From positions 1 to 64,000 of the forward strand of contig PKTT01000003.1 in NCBI GenBank assembly GCA_002869015.1: a DNA stretch of 64,000 nt, given 5' to 3'. The notes under the pieces were generated by a model that was not told the DNA's origin, did no database searches, and worked only from the letters and a program-made list of their open reading frames with translations. The stretch comes from Deltaproteobacteria bacterium (lineage in GTDB: Bacteria > Desulfobacterota > Deferrisomatia > Deferrisomatales > BM512). Shown here piece after piece: positions 26,274 through 36,040 of the stretch (within the stretch, counting starts at the first letter, position 1; every line of letters starts with the position of its first letter). A program made the position numbers and the translations under genes.

Positions 26274-27863
26274 TTAATAGGCGCTCTCCCTGAAGGTCAC
26301 CCCTTTGTGGCGGTCGGCGAGTAACCCGACTGCCCACTCTGAGTTGAAGAGGACGACAGGCCGCTCCTCGTTATCGACCACCCACCTCGTTGTTGCCGAG
26401 CGGTTTACCACCGCCGGGTCGAGCTTGCCCTCGACCCACCTCGCCGTCTGGTAAGGGAGTTTTTCCAGAGTAACCACAGCGCCATACTCATGCTCCAGCC
26501 TGTATTTCAATACGTCGAGCTGTAGCTGACCGACAGCCCCGACTATGGGGTCCGGGTCGCCGGTGGGCTCGCTGAATAACTGTATTGCGCCCTCCTCGCC
26601 AAGCTGCTGTAAGCCCTTCTGGCGCTGCTTTGATTTTAAGGCGTTCTTTATGCGCACCTTTGCGAAGTGCTCAGGTACGAAGTGGGGGATGCCCTTTAGG
26701 AGTATGGGCTTTCCGGTGTAGAGGGTGTCGCCGATCCTCAAGGTGCCCCGGTCGTGTATGCCGATGACGTCGCCGGGGTACGCCTCCTCGACGTGGTCTC
26801 TCTCCTGCGCCATGAACTGCATCGGCAGCGCGAGGGTCACCTCTTTGCCAAGGCGGGCGTTTGTTGCTTTGAGGCCCTTTGAAAAGTGGCCGGAGGTTAC
26901 CCGGATGAAGGCTACCCGATCTCGGTGCTGAGGGTTCATGTTCGCCTGAATCTTAAAGACGAAGCCTGTGAAGTCGGCGCTAACCGGCTCTATGCGGCCC
27001 TCCTCGGTATACCTGCCCGAGGGCTGCGGGGAGTTTTTTAGAAAATCCCGCAGGAAGGGTTCGACGCCAAAGTTTTTCATCGCCGAGCCGAAGAATACGG
27101 GGGTCAGCTCTCCCGCGAGTATCCTATCGAGGTCGAACTTCTCTCCGGCCCCCTCCAGGAGCTCGATCTCATCCTGAAAATTTTTATAATCCTCCTCAAA
27201 GAGCAGCTCTCGGAGGGTAGGGTCTGTGGGGCCGACCAGCTTTGAGGGTGCCTGGTACTTGCCGTGTCTGGTTGAGTCATAGAGGTGTACTTCACGCCTG
27301 GTCAAGTCGTAGACACCCTTGAAGCGTTTGCCCATCCCAAGGGGCCAGTTGACCGGGCAAGCCGCGATGCCAAGGACCTCCTCGATCTCCGCCAATAGCT
27401 CAAGCGGCTCCCTGCCTTCACGGTCCAGCTTGTTGACGAAGGTGAATATTGGAATCCCGGACATCCGGCAGACTTTGAAGAGCTTCATCGTCTGCGCCTC
27501 CACGCCCTTTGCGCAGTCGATGAGCATCACAGCCGAGTCGGCAGCGGTGAGGGTGCGGTAGGTGTCCTCAGAGAAGTCTTGGTGGCCCGGAGTGTCGAGG
27601 ACATTTATCTTGTGCCCTGCGTACTCAAACTGCATAACCGAGGAGGTGACGGAGATGCCGCGCTGCTTCTCAAGCTCCATCCAGTCGCTCGTCGCGTGGC
27701 GCTCGGCGCGCCTTGCCTTAACTGCTCCCGCCTGATTGATGGCGCCGCCATAAAGAAGGAGCTTCTCGGTGAGGGTCGTCTTGCCGGCGTCGGGATGCGA
27801 TATGATCGCGAAGGTGCGACGGCGGGCGACCTCTTCAGATATTTTGTTAAGTGTTACGCTCAT
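26274..27863 (-). CDS. prfC: Peptide chain release factor 3
   Basis: RRTFAIISHPDAGKTTLTEKLLLYGGAIN, LDTPGHQDFSEDTYRTL; start trimmed to MSVTLNKISEEVARR (track start 27953). Confidence 0.92.
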   Translation of the reverse strand: MSVTLNKISEEVARRRTFAIISHPDAGKTTLTEKLLLYGGAINQAGAVKARRAERHATSDWMELEKQRGISVTSSVMQFEYAGHKINVLDTPGHQDFSEDTYRTLTAADSAVMLIDCAKGVEAQTMKLFKVCRMSGIPIFTFVNKLDREGREPLELLAEIEEVLGIAACPVNWPLGMGKRFKGVYDLTRREVHLYDSTRHGKYQAPSKLVGPTDPTLRELLFEEDYKNFQDEIELLEGAGEKFDLDRILAGELTPVFFGSAMKNFGVEPFLRDFLKNSPQPSGRYTEEGRIEPVSADFTGFVFKIQANMNPQHRDRVAFIRVTSGHFSKGLKATNARLGKEVTLALPMQFMAQERDHVEEAYPGDVIGIHDRGTLRIGDTLYTGKPILLKGIPHFVPEHFAKVRIKNALKSKQRQKGLQQLGEEGAIQLFSEPTGDPDPIVGAVGQLQLDVLKYRLEHEYGAVVTLEKLPYQTARWVEGKLDPAVVNRSATTRWVVDNEERPVVLFNSEWAVGLLADRHKGVTFRESAY

Positions 27864-28003
27864 TTTTTCTCGCAATGCCTTAAATACGGGGAGGCGTGAA
27901 GGATAGAGAAAAAGATCGCCGCTGTCCAGCGTATTGCTTTTTGATTGAACCACTTGGGTGGTAGAGTAACTTAAGGATGCTCTAACTTTTCAGGAGGGGA
28001 AAA

Positions 28004-29896
28004 ATGCCTGTTACCTCTTATGGCAAAGCCGGACTAGCCTTAACCCTTGCAATTCTCTTCTCAATTCTCCTCCTCTCTGGTTGCGCGGATTCAACGGGGG
28101 AGGAGCCTATAGTCGTAAATTCCCTAAATGATACGTTGGAGCCTGCCGCTGACGAGGTCACCATGAGGCTGGCGCTTGAGCTTGTAGGGGAGGGCGGAAG
28201 GATAACCTTCGCCGATTCGCTCGACGGCGGCGTTATCAATTTAACCATTGTCGGAGATGAACACTCCATCCTCAAAGGCGAGGTCTACCAGAATTTTCGC
28301 ACCTACCTTGGAATCTTTGAGCGGGACTACGGCAGGAGCGCCCTCTATACGGATAAGGACGTTATCATCGACGCCTCGAATTTGCCGGAGGGAATAACGC
28401 TGGCTTGGAGCGGTGAGGATAACGCCAGAGTGATGGCTGTCTTTGGCGACTTGACGCTCATAAATGTCGATGTCACCGGGGGCTTTTCAGAAGCGGCGCC
28501 GCTGGAAGGCGACCAGCCATGGACACTCGCTCGCGGCGGCGGCCTAGCCGTTTGGGGTATAGCGGCCATCAAAGGTTGCGCGCTCTACGGTAACCGCTGC
28601 GTCGGTGACTCCGAGGGTAGCCGGGACCGGGGCACCTTTGGAGGCGGCATCTATGCCGACGTGATTTTGATGGAGGACTCGGTTGTAAGCGGCAACAGGG
28701 TCGAGGGTTATGGCGGCTCCGGCGGCGGCGTGTTCTCAGTGGGCGGCGCAGAGCAGCCGGATATTGAGGGCTCGGTCATAAGGCGCTCCTCAATCTCTGG
28801 CAACAGGGTCACCGCCGAGCACGCTTACGGCGGCGGAGTTTACTCGGATGGAGGCTCACGCGGCTTCACCAAGCAGATGTCGATTTTGAACACAACTATC
28901 GCTAGGAACATCGTCGAGGATAATCCGGCTATTACCGACCAGTCTCCCTATGCGCAATTTTACTATCGAGGCGGCGGTCTCTATTACTCCAACGGAAATA
29001 TGTACATAGAATCGTGTACCATCGTTGAGAACGAAGTCACCGGCAATCCCTACCCATTCTCCGGCAAGCCCAATATGGGTGGCGGCGGCATTTGCGCTAC
29101 CATCGGCGATGCGCATACCGTGGAGAAGATGGAGATTATGGAGACGGTGGTTGCGGGTAATACTGTAAATGACCTCCCCGAGGATATCTTTACAGGCTCT
29201 TTGGTTCACTTTTTGAGCTACGGATACAATTTGCTAGGGGCTATAGACTTTAGCCAGATTTTGGTGCCAGTGCCCTCTTGGAGCTCTCTCAACCGCCGCC
29301 ATTATCCAATGGAGGGCGATGCTGACGGAGTTGACCTTGAAGATGCGGTTGACCTCGGGAATATAGCCTTCAGCACCAATATCATCTCCACCGGTGTAGC
29401 TTCGGGAGACCCCGCGCCGCTTTGGTACCCTCCGGGGGTATCGGCAATCGATGCGGTGCCGGAGGAGGGGTGGGTAAACTACCTGCGTTTCCTTGGCTAT
29501 CGTGTAGCTGATGGGGGAGTCGATGATTTTCTGCCGAAGCTGATGGATTACCTTAGAAGCAGCTACGGTGACGTAATTGGAAATGACTTTGGAGTTGAGT
29601 ACGACACTTCGGGGCTCTTTTACGGTCCCGCCGAAACATGGCCCTCAAACCCGGAAAATGAGGGCTGGATAACTTTTTGGCAGACACTCGACGCCGACCT
29701 TGGCGATTCTCTTGGGACTGCTGGCCTTGGCGAGTCATTTTGGCAGGATTTCCCCGCTGAGGGGTTCTCGGAAAACCTGATCTTTAGCGGTGCTCTCTCT
29801 GGAGTCGGGGTCGTCCCTCCTCTCAATGATCAGCTTGGGGAGAGCCGTCCGGTAGGCGATGGTGTTGATATTGGCGCTATTGAGCTGCCCCTTTGA
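28004..29896 (+). CDS. Lipoprotein with right-handed beta-helix repeats, choice-of-anchor Q-like C-terminus
   Basis: Lipobox LLLSGCADS; repeated GGG/GN(R/T)V turns; C-terminal GDGVDIGAIELPL. Confidence 0.7.
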   Translation: MPVTSYGKAGLALTLAILFSILLLSGCADSTGEEPIVVNSLNDTLEPAADEVTMRLALELVGEGGRITFADSLDGGVINLTIVGDEHSILKGEVYQNFRTYLGIFERDYGRSALYTDKDVIIDASNLPEGITLAWSGEDNARVMAVFGDLTLINVDVTGGFSEAAPLEGDQPWTLARGGGLAVWGIAAIKGCALYGNRCVGDSEGSRDRGTFGGGIYADVILMEDSVVSGNRVEGYGGSGGGVFSVGGAEQPDIEGSVIRRSSISGNRVTAEHAYGGGVYSDGGSRGFTKQMSILNTTIARNIVEDNPAITDQSPYAQFYYRGGGLYYSNGNMYIESCTIVENEVTGNPYPFSGKPNMGGGGICATIGDAHTVEKMEIMETVVAGNTVNDLPEDIFTGSLVHFLSYGYNLLGAIDFSQILVPVPSWSSLNRRHYPMEGDADGVDLEDAVDLGNIAFSTNIISTGVASGDPAPLWYPPGVSAIDAVPEEGWVNYLRFLGYRVADGGVDDFLPKLMDYLRSSYGDVIGNDFGVEYDTSGLFYGPAETWPSNPENEGWITFWQTLDADLGDSLGTAGLGESFWQDFPAEGFSENLIFSGALSGVGVVPPLNDQLGESRPVGDGVDIGAIELPL

Positions 29897-29959
29897 TAGC
29901 TGGGAAAAACTGCGCGAGTAATTTCGAATAGGGCGAGGCGCTAAACCCGCGCACTCTCT

Positions 29960-30385
29960 CTATCTGCCCTCAAGCGCTTCTATCCCCTCGCGGATGACCT
30001 CGGGGATGGGGGCCTTCGCCGCGATATTGTAGTCGTAGGAGACGAGGTCGCCGGAGCCCTCGGCGGCAATCCGATCCTCCCTTGTAGAGAGTATCCGGTA
30101 GTGCATTGTAAAGCGATCTATTGAGAGCTCTCCTACGCGGGCGCCGACGCGTATCGTATCAGGGTAGGTGAGGGGGAATTTGTAGCGGCATTCAGTTGAA
30201 GCAAGGATCGGCCCTATCCCGGTTTTCTTCGTGTGCTCCATGTACCCCAACTTCTCGAAATAGGCGAGCCGCGCATTCTCGAAATAGCGAAAATAGGTGA
30301 CGTTGTTTACGTGCTCCAGCAGGTCCATCTCGCCCCACGCCACCGGAAACTCGACCACTACAGGAAACTCCTTAAGAATACCCAC
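29960..30385 (-). CDS. Acyl-CoA thioesterase (hotdog fold, 4HBT/YbgC type)
   Basis: 141 aa; VAWGEMDLLEHVNNVTYFRYFENARLAYFEKLG. Confidence 0.87.
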   Translation of the reverse strand: MGILKEFPVVVEFPVAWGEMDLLEHVNNVTYFRYFENARLAYFEKLGYMEHTKKTGIGPILASTECRYKFPLTYPDTIRVGARVGELSIDRFTMHYRILSTREDRIAAEGSGDLVSYDYNIAAKAPIPEVIREGIEALEGR

Positions 30386-30387
30386 CG

Positions 30388-31548
30388 TTATCCTTTCGCC
30401 TTGGTGAAGTCGGGTATGCGCTGCACCGCGACGAGCGATACTAAGCTCATGGCCGCCCCCGCGATGAAGGGGATTCGATAATCAATGACCCATAATGCGC
30501 CGCCAACCACGGGCAATACTACCGCCGCTATATGATTAATCGTAAAACCCACCGCCATGGAGGGCGCTATATCCGATGGGTCAGCTGTCTTCTGGAAGAA
30601 GGTGCGGATTGCTATTGCGAAGTTGAAGAGCAGATGGTCCATTATGTAAAGGAGCGCGGCGACCCACCGTGAACCTGTGACCGCATAAGCTAAGAAGATG
30701 AAGATAAGTCCCGCATACTCAACCGAGAGCACCCTTCTCTCGCCAAAGCGTAAAATCGCTTTTCCGATGAGGGGAGAGGTGAAGTATGCAAAGATGTTGT
30801 TGACCACGAACAACACCGCTATCTCCCGCACTGAAAATTCAAAGACCTTTACCAGGAGAAATACGGAGAAGGCCATGAATATCTGCCTTCTGGCTCCGCT
30901 CATGAAGGTCAAAAAGTAAAAGAGTATGTACCGCTTCCTGAAGACCATCTCCTTGCGCTGGGGCATGAGATCGTTGTCAACGGGGTTGACCATCATTCCC
31001 CACACCCCGGCTGCGGCTGCGGCGAGCCCTATTATCAGAAAAGCGACCTTGAAGTCAGAGATATAGCTTAGGAGGTATACCAGAACACCCATTACAACAT
31101 TAGTCGCCGCTGAAACGGAGCGGATAGCGGCGAAGACCACAGGGGTGGTAGCTGTGTCGAAATATTGGAGGGTCAGCGACTGGTTGGTGGTCTCATAGTA
31201 ATGAAAGCCGAAGCTGAGGATTAGGGTCGTTGCGCAAATACCTAGGTAGGTTGGGTAAAAGCCGACCGACGCCACGCCAAGGCCCAATATCGTTATTGAG
31301 AGGGCGGAGAGCTTGTGCTCCTTGATTAGCAGCATCACCCATACGGCGAAGAGGGCGAGGAAGCCCGGAATCTCTCTTACCGATTGGACTACCCCAATCT
31401 CCTGGCCGTTTAGCCCGGCGCTCTCCACCGCGAAATTGTTAAAGAGGGTGCGCCACCCCTGTAGCCCGCCAATCGACGCTATGGTCAGTACAAGCAGGAA
31501 GAATAGCATCGGGCGCTGCTTTTCGGGAACTTCGGGTATAGAGAACAT
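30388..31548 (-). CDS. MFS transporter
   Basis: 386 aa, 12-TM hydrophobic pattern. Confidence 0.75.
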   Translation of the reverse strand: MFSIPEVPEKQRPMLFFLLVLTIASIGGLQGWRTLFNNFAVESAGLNGQEIGVVQSVREIPGFLALFAVWVMLLIKEHKLSALSITILGLGVASVGFYPTYLGICATTLILSFGFHYYETTNQSLTLQYFDTATTPVVFAAIRSVSAATNVVMGVLVYLLSYISDFKVAFLIIGLAAAAAGVWGMMVNPVDNDLMPQRKEMVFRKRYILFYFLTFMSGARRQIFMAFSVFLLVKVFEFSVREIAVLFVVNNIFAYFTSPLIGKAILRFGERRVLSVEYAGLIFIFLAYAVTGSRWVAALLYIMDHLLFNFAIAIRTFFQKTADPSDIAPSMAVGFTINHIAAVVLPVVGGALWVIDYRIPFIAGAAMSLVSLVAVQRIPDFTKAKG

Positions 31549-31659
31549 GGCTGCCCCTAACTGAATTTAATATCAATTGATAGACGGCAGATAATCCGCC
31601 GTAAACTCTCTTAGAGTCAACCCCTGCGCTCTTTAAAGGCAGCCCTGGTGTCCTCTATA

Positions 31660-32556
31660 TTATGGCTCTCCGATAAGCTCCATAATAACTTCACGCACTG
31701 TTTTGATAGATTTTATCGCCCCCGCTACCTGCCCCGAAGCGAAGAGCCCCGCTTCTAGCTCTCCTCCAATCCAACCTTTACGAATCTTCTCCGGGACGAA
31801 GAGGGCGGATGGGTCCAGCTCTGACTTTGATATCAATTCCACGGTTTTGGTTACCAGCGCGCGAAGGCAAAAACTCCCAAGGTCAACCACTTCGGTTGAG
31901 GTGTCGTCTGCCTTAACTATTGCCTCCTTAAAGGTCGGGTGGGCTATGCACTCCTTAGTTGCGATAAAGCGGGTCCCAACCTGAACTCCGGATGCTCCAA
32001 GGGCGAGGGCGGCGCGATATGATCTGCCATCTGAAATGCCGCCTGCGGCGACTACCGGTATATCTACCGCATCGGCCACCTGCGGCACGAGGACCAAGGT
32101 CGATGAGCCCCGGTAACCCTGTACGCCGCCTGACTCGCTCCCTTCGGCTACGACCGCCGCAGCGCCAGACTCACTGGCGCTCACGGCCCCTCTAACAGTC
32201 GCGGTAACGGCGATAAAGTTTATGCCGAGGTCATTGAGGAGGGGCGCTATTTTTTTGGGCGAGCCCCCTGAAAAGGTGACCGTTCTAACTCCCTCCTCTG
32301 CCAGGACTCGTGCAAAATCAATCGATAGTGGCTGCTTCGCGAAGAGATTTGCCCCAAAAGGGCGGGAGGTCAGGGCTTTAACCCGTCTTACCTGCCTTCT
32401 CAGCTCCTCAATATCCTCCAGAAAAATTGTAGCTAACTGGCCGAACCCCCCGGCGCCGGAGACCGCAGCCACAAGCTCTGGGTTAGAGACAAACCCCATA
32501 GCGCCCTGGATTACAGGGTGCTCAGAGCCGAGTATCTCCCTTAGTGAATTTTTCAT
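31660..32556 (-). CDS. Nitronate monooxygenase / 2-nitropropane dioxygenase family flavoprotein
   Basis: 298 aa; PVIQGAMGFVSNPELVAAVSGAGGFGQLA, VVAAGGISDGRSYRAALALGASGVQVGTRFIATKE. Confidence 0.87.
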   Translation of the reverse strand: MKNSLREILGSEHPVIQGAMGFVSNPELVAAVSGAGGFGQLATIFLEDIEELRRQVRRVKALTSRPFGANLFAKQPLSIDFARVLAEEGVRTVTFSGGSPKKIAPLLNDLGINFIAVTATVRGAVSASESGAAAVVAEGSESGGVQGYRGSSTLVLVPQVADAVDIPVVAAGGISDGRSYRAALALGASGVQVGTRFIATKECIAHPTFKEAIVKADDTSTEVVDLGSFCLRALVTKTVELISKSELDPSALFVPEKIRKGWIGGELEAGLFASGQVAGAIKSIKTVREVIMELIGEP

Positions 32557-32646
32557 GGCTTTTACCTCCTCTCTTCAGTGTTTCCATAATCCCGCTTAAA
32601 GGTCGACAAATACAAGCGTGGGGATGATGAGAGGGGAAATACATTC

Positions 32647-32662
32647 ATAACAATTTGGTTAT
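32647..32662. promoter_or_regulatory. Candidate ArsR-family operator
   Basis: ATAAC-N6-GTTAT ends at the first base of a TTGACA -35-like box (32662-32667). Confidence 0.5.
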
Positions 32663-32717
32663 TGACAGGGGTATTTTATTGTATTACCTTTCGGTTATGA
32701 AGAGAGAGGAGCAAAAC

Positions 32718-33011
32718 ATGGCTGAAGAGAGACGTTTTGAGATACTTAAAGCATTGGCTCACCCAACTAGGGTAGAGATTCTTGAGATTCTGCGGCGCGG
32801 TGAGGAGTGCGTCTGCCGTATAGTGCCCGCTGTCGCGGGCAGCCAGCCCAACACCTCCAAACACTTGGCTATACTAAAGAACGCCGGGATATTGAGCACG
32901 CGCCAGGAGGGAACGATGACCTTTTACTGGGTGGTCGACACGAGGGTGTACGAGATTCTGGACCTGGCTGACCAGATGGTTAAACGGATGGAGCGCGAGC
33001 GGGCTGCTTAA
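32718..33011 (+). CDS. arsR: ArsR family transcriptional regulator
   Basis: FEILKALAHPTRVEILEILRRGEECVCRIVPAVAGSQPNTSKHLAILKNAGIL; GAGGAG before ATG 32718. Confidence 0.92.
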   Translation: MAEERRFEILKALAHPTRVEILEILRRGEECVCRIVPAVAGSQPNTSKHLAILKNAGILSTRQEGTMTFYWVVDTRVYEILDLADQMVKRMERERAA

Positions 33012-33025
33012 AGACTAGTAAAAAT

Positions 33026-33041
33026 ATAAACAAATGGTTAT
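33026..33041. promoter_or_regulatory. Second candidate ArsR operator upstream of the thioredoxin/permease genes
   Basis: ATAAACAAATGGTTAT shares ATAA...TGGTTAT with the site at 32647. Confidence 0.4.
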
Positions 33042-33071
33042 GCAAAATATACTATCGGTTTGGGGTGAGAA

Positions 33072-33482
33072 ATGAAGAAAAAGGCGCTTTTAACTCTTTT
33101 AGTTGTCGCTTTGGCAGTAGGGGCGGCGCTTGTTTTGGAGGGTGTGGGGGAGAGAAGTGTAACTGAGCTGGAATCATCAACCCCAGATTATGAAGCACGC
33201 GGTAAATTCACTTTTTTTGAGCTTGGAAGCGTTGGGTGCAAACCCTGCGAAGCTATGAAGGAGGTGATGGCTCAAGCGGGAGAGACCTTCGGCGACAACC
33301 TTGAAATTATCTTTCACGACGTAAAAGCCGACCCCAAAAAAGCCGCATTTTACAAAATATCCCTAATACCGACGCAGATAATCGTAGACCCACTGGGTGT
33401 CGAGAGGTACCGCCACGAGGGCTACCTTTACTATGACAAGCTGGAAGAGGTGCTCCTTGACCTGGGAGTTGAGAAGCGATGA
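33072..33482 (+). CDS. Exported thioredoxin family protein 1
   Basis: N-terminal TM/signal; SVGCKPCEAMKEVMAQ (CKPC), cis-Pro region SLIPTQIIVDPLG. Confidence 0.85.
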   Translation: MKKKALLTLLVVALAVGAALVLEGVGERSVTELESSTPDYEARGKFTFFELGSVGCKPCEAMKEVMAQAGETFGDNLEIIFHDVKADPKKAAFYKISLIPTQIIVDPLGVERYRHEGYLYYDKLEEVLLDLGVEKR

Positions 33483-33865
33483 AGCGATTGTTTTTTTCTC
33501 TCTTACTGCTGCTCTTCTTAATTTTGCCGCTAGCGGCGGCGGCAGAGGAGGGTAAGGGAGTTGACCTGGGCGCACAGGCCGCAGCGCAGGGCCATCCATT
33601 GGTCGCGGACTTCGGGATGAACCGCTGCTCCTCCTGCATCAGACAGTCCGAGATTATCGAAAAACTAAAGGATGAGACCAGCGGCAAGGTCGAGTGGAAG
33701 TTCATACACATTGGAGAGGATGAAGCCACCGCAGGGCGCTACAAGATACTCCTGATACCGACCCTCATCTTTTTCGATGGGCAGGGTAAGGAGCTTTATA
33801 GGTATGTAGGCCTCATGGATGAGGCCGCCCTCAAGGCGAAGCTCGCGGAATTGAAACTCCTCTAA
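33479..33865 (+). CDS. Exported thioredoxin family protein 2
   Basis: Signal peptide; NRCSSCIRQSEIIEKL (CSSC), LLIPTLIFFDGQG. Confidence 0.85.
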   Translation: MKRLFFSLLLLLFLILPLAAAAEEGKGVDLGAQAAAQGHPLVADFGMNRCSSCIRQSEIIEKLKDETSGKVEWKFIHIGEDEATAGRYKILLIPTLIFFDGQGKELYRYVGLMDEAALKAKLAELKLL

Positions 33866-33888
33866 AGATTAACCGGGGCAATTTAAAA

Positions 33889-35076
33889 ATGAGCGAAAAA
33901 AAGAAGGCATTTCTTATAATCGGCGTCTTTGCGGCGGCTTATTTCATTCCCCTCGGCGAGGAGCGGGTGAGAGCCGCGATCCTTGAATCCTTTTACATGT
34001 TGCAGGATTACGCGCGCGCCCACGTGCTGACCTGCTTGGTCCCCGCCTTCTTTATAGCGGGCGCAATAGGGGTCTTCGTAAGTCAGGCGGCTGTTTTAAA
34101 ATACTTTGGGCAGGGAGCCCGCAGAGTTGTCTCCTACGCGGTGGCCTCCATCTCAGGCAGCGTCCTGGCGGTATGCTCTTGCACGGTCCTTCCCCTCTTT
34201 GCCGGAATATATGCCAGGGGCGCTGGCCTCGGTCCGGCAACGGCATTTCTTTACTCCGGACCTGCCATAAATGTTCTTGCCATGATCCTTACCGCCAAGG
34301 TGCTGGGGCCCGAGCTTGGAGTGGCGCGCGCTGTCGGCGCGATCCTCTTCTCCATAATCATCGGCCTTTTGATGGCCTTCACCTTCAGGCGCGAGGAGGA
34401 GGAGCGCATGGAGGGGTTCGCCGCCCTGCCGGTTGAGGATTCCAAACGCTCCCTAGGGCACAACGCTATATTTTTGGCTGCTATGGTTATTGTCCTCGTC
34501 TTTGGGGCGTGGGGGCAGCCCAAGGAGGCGATCGGCTGGGCTCAGGCGATCTTCTCCGTTAAGTGGTATGTCTCAGGCGCAGCTCTTTTAGCCGTGCTCT
34601 TCATGACCTTCAAATGGTTCGATGCCGAGGAGCGTGTGGAGTGGATGGAGACCACTTGGGGTTTCGCCAAGCAGATACTCCCCCTGCTCTTCGCGGGCGT
34701 GCTTATAGCTGGGGTGCTCCTTGGGATGCCTGGGCGAGATGCGGGGCTTATCCCGGCGCGCTGGGTCGCGGAGCTGCTCGGCGGCAACTCACTCGGCGCC
34801 AACCTCTTCGCCTCATTGGCCGGGGCGTTGATGTACTTCGCCACCCTGACGGAGATACCAATTCTCCAGGGGCTCCTTGGCAGCGGTATGGGGAGCGGCC
34901 CGGCGCTGGCGCTGCTGCTTGCCGGACCCGCGCTCAGCCTACCTAACATGCTCGTCATACGCTCCGTCTTGGGGACAAAGAAGACCCTAGTATTCGTCTT
35001 CTACGTGGTAACCCTCTCGGCGCTTGCGGGGTGGGTTTTTGGAATTTTCTACCCGGTCGTCAAGGTGGCGGGGTAA
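33889..35076 (+). CDS. ArsP/DUF318 family permease
   Basis: 395 aa; VLAVCSCTVLPLFAGIYARGAGLGPATAFLYSGPAINVLAMILTAKVLG. Confidence 0.85.
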   Translation: MSEKKKAFLIIGVFAAAYFIPLGEERVRAAILESFYMLQDYARAHVLTCLVPAFFIAGAIGVFVSQAAVLKYFGQGARRVVSYAVASISGSVLAVCSCTVLPLFAGIYARGAGLGPATAFLYSGPAINVLAMILTAKVLGPELGVARAVGAILFSIIIGLLMAFTFRREEEERMEGFAALPVEDSKRSLGHNAIFLAAMVIVLVFGAWGQPKEAIGWAQAIFSVKWYVSGAALLAVLFMTFKWFDAEERVEWMETTWGFAKQILPLLFAGVLIAGVLLGMPGRDAGLIPARWVAELLGGNSLGANLFASLAGALMYFATLTEIPILQGLLGSGMGSGPALALLLAGPALSLPNMLVIRSVLGTKKTLVFVFYVVTLSALAGWVFGIFYPVVKVAG

Positions 35077-35078
35077 CG

Positions 35079-35780
35079 ATGGAAATAACCGCTTTTCTCG
35101 ACAGCACCCAAAGCCTCATTGAGACAAACCCCTGGCTTGCCTTTGTCGCGGTATTCATAGGGGGAGTGCTCACCGCCTCCAACCCCTGTGTGTTGGCGAT
35201 GATACCGCTTGTCATGGGGTTCGTCGGGGGTCGAGAGGAGCTTCGCGGCTGGAGAAAGTCTCTCGGTTTTTCACTTATTTTCGTTGCGGGGCTTGCCGTT
35301 ACCTTTACGATTATGGGGGCAGTTGCGGTCCTTGTGGGGCGGCTGTTCGGGGATGTCGGCACCTTCTGGCCCATAGCGATCGCGATAGTCTGTATAGCGA
35401 TGGCGGCGCATCTCTGGGACCTCTGGACCTTCTCAGTCCCCCAGGCGCTCACCGCCTACCGGCCAAAGCATTCGGGAGCGCTCGGCGCGCTCGCTTTGGG
35501 TCTGCTCTTCGGAGTCGTATCAGCTCCATGCGCCGCGCCAATCCTGGTCGTTGTCCTCACCTTCATAGCCTCAAAGGCAAATATGCTATACGGCCTCGCC
35601 CTCCTTTGGACTTACGCAGTAGGGCACTGCCTGCTGATTATTGCGGCAGGTACATGCATGGGGGTCGCGACGGGGCTCATTGAGTCAAAGGGTTTCACAA
35701 AGGTAAACCACTACCTAAAACGCATCGCGGGGGTGATTATCGCCGCCGTCGGAATCTACATGTTAGTAACCGCTATTTGA
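35079..35780 (+). CDS. ccdA: CcdA/DsbD-type thiol-disulfide transmembrane protein
   Basis: TASNPCVLAMIPLVMGFVGG and VVSAPCAAPILVVVLTFIASK, 6-TM pattern. Confidence 0.87.
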   Translation: MEITAFLDSTQSLIETNPWLAFVAVFIGGVLTASNPCVLAMIPLVMGFVGGREELRGWRKSLGFSLIFVAGLAVTFTIMGAVAVLVGRLFGDVGTFWPIAIAIVCIAMAAHLWDLWTFSVPQALTAYRPKHSGALGALALGLLFGVVSAPCAAPILVVVLTFIASKANMLYGLALLWTYAVGHCLLIIAAGTCMGVATGLIESKGFTKVNHYLKRIAGVIIAAVGIYMLVTAI

Positions 35781-35804
35781 TGACGCCAATTAAAGGAATA
35801 CACT

Positions 35805-36038
35805 ATGAAGATCGAAGTGCTGGGAACAGGTTGCGCAAAATGTAATAAGCTCTACGAAGCTACTAAGGAGGCGATAGCTGCGGCCGGGGTTGACGCCGAG
35901 TTAGTCAAGGTTGAGAAGATTATGGATATCGCTGCGCGTGGAGTCCTGGTTACTCCTGCCCTTACCGTTGATGGTGAGGTCAAGTTCTCAGGAAAAGTTC
36001 CCAAAGTAGAGGAGCTAGTCAAAGCAATAACGGGCTGA
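35805..36038 (+). CDS. Small thioredoxin/glutaredoxin-like protein (redox-active disulfide protein 2 family)
   Basis: 77 aa; EVLGTGCAKCNKLYEATKEAI, VLVTPALTVDGEVKFSGKVP. Confidence 0.9.
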   Translation: MKIEVLGTGCAKCNKLYEATKEAIAAAGVDAELVKVEKIMDIAARGVLVTPALTVDGEVKFSGKVPKVEELVKAITG

Positions 36039-36040
36039 GC

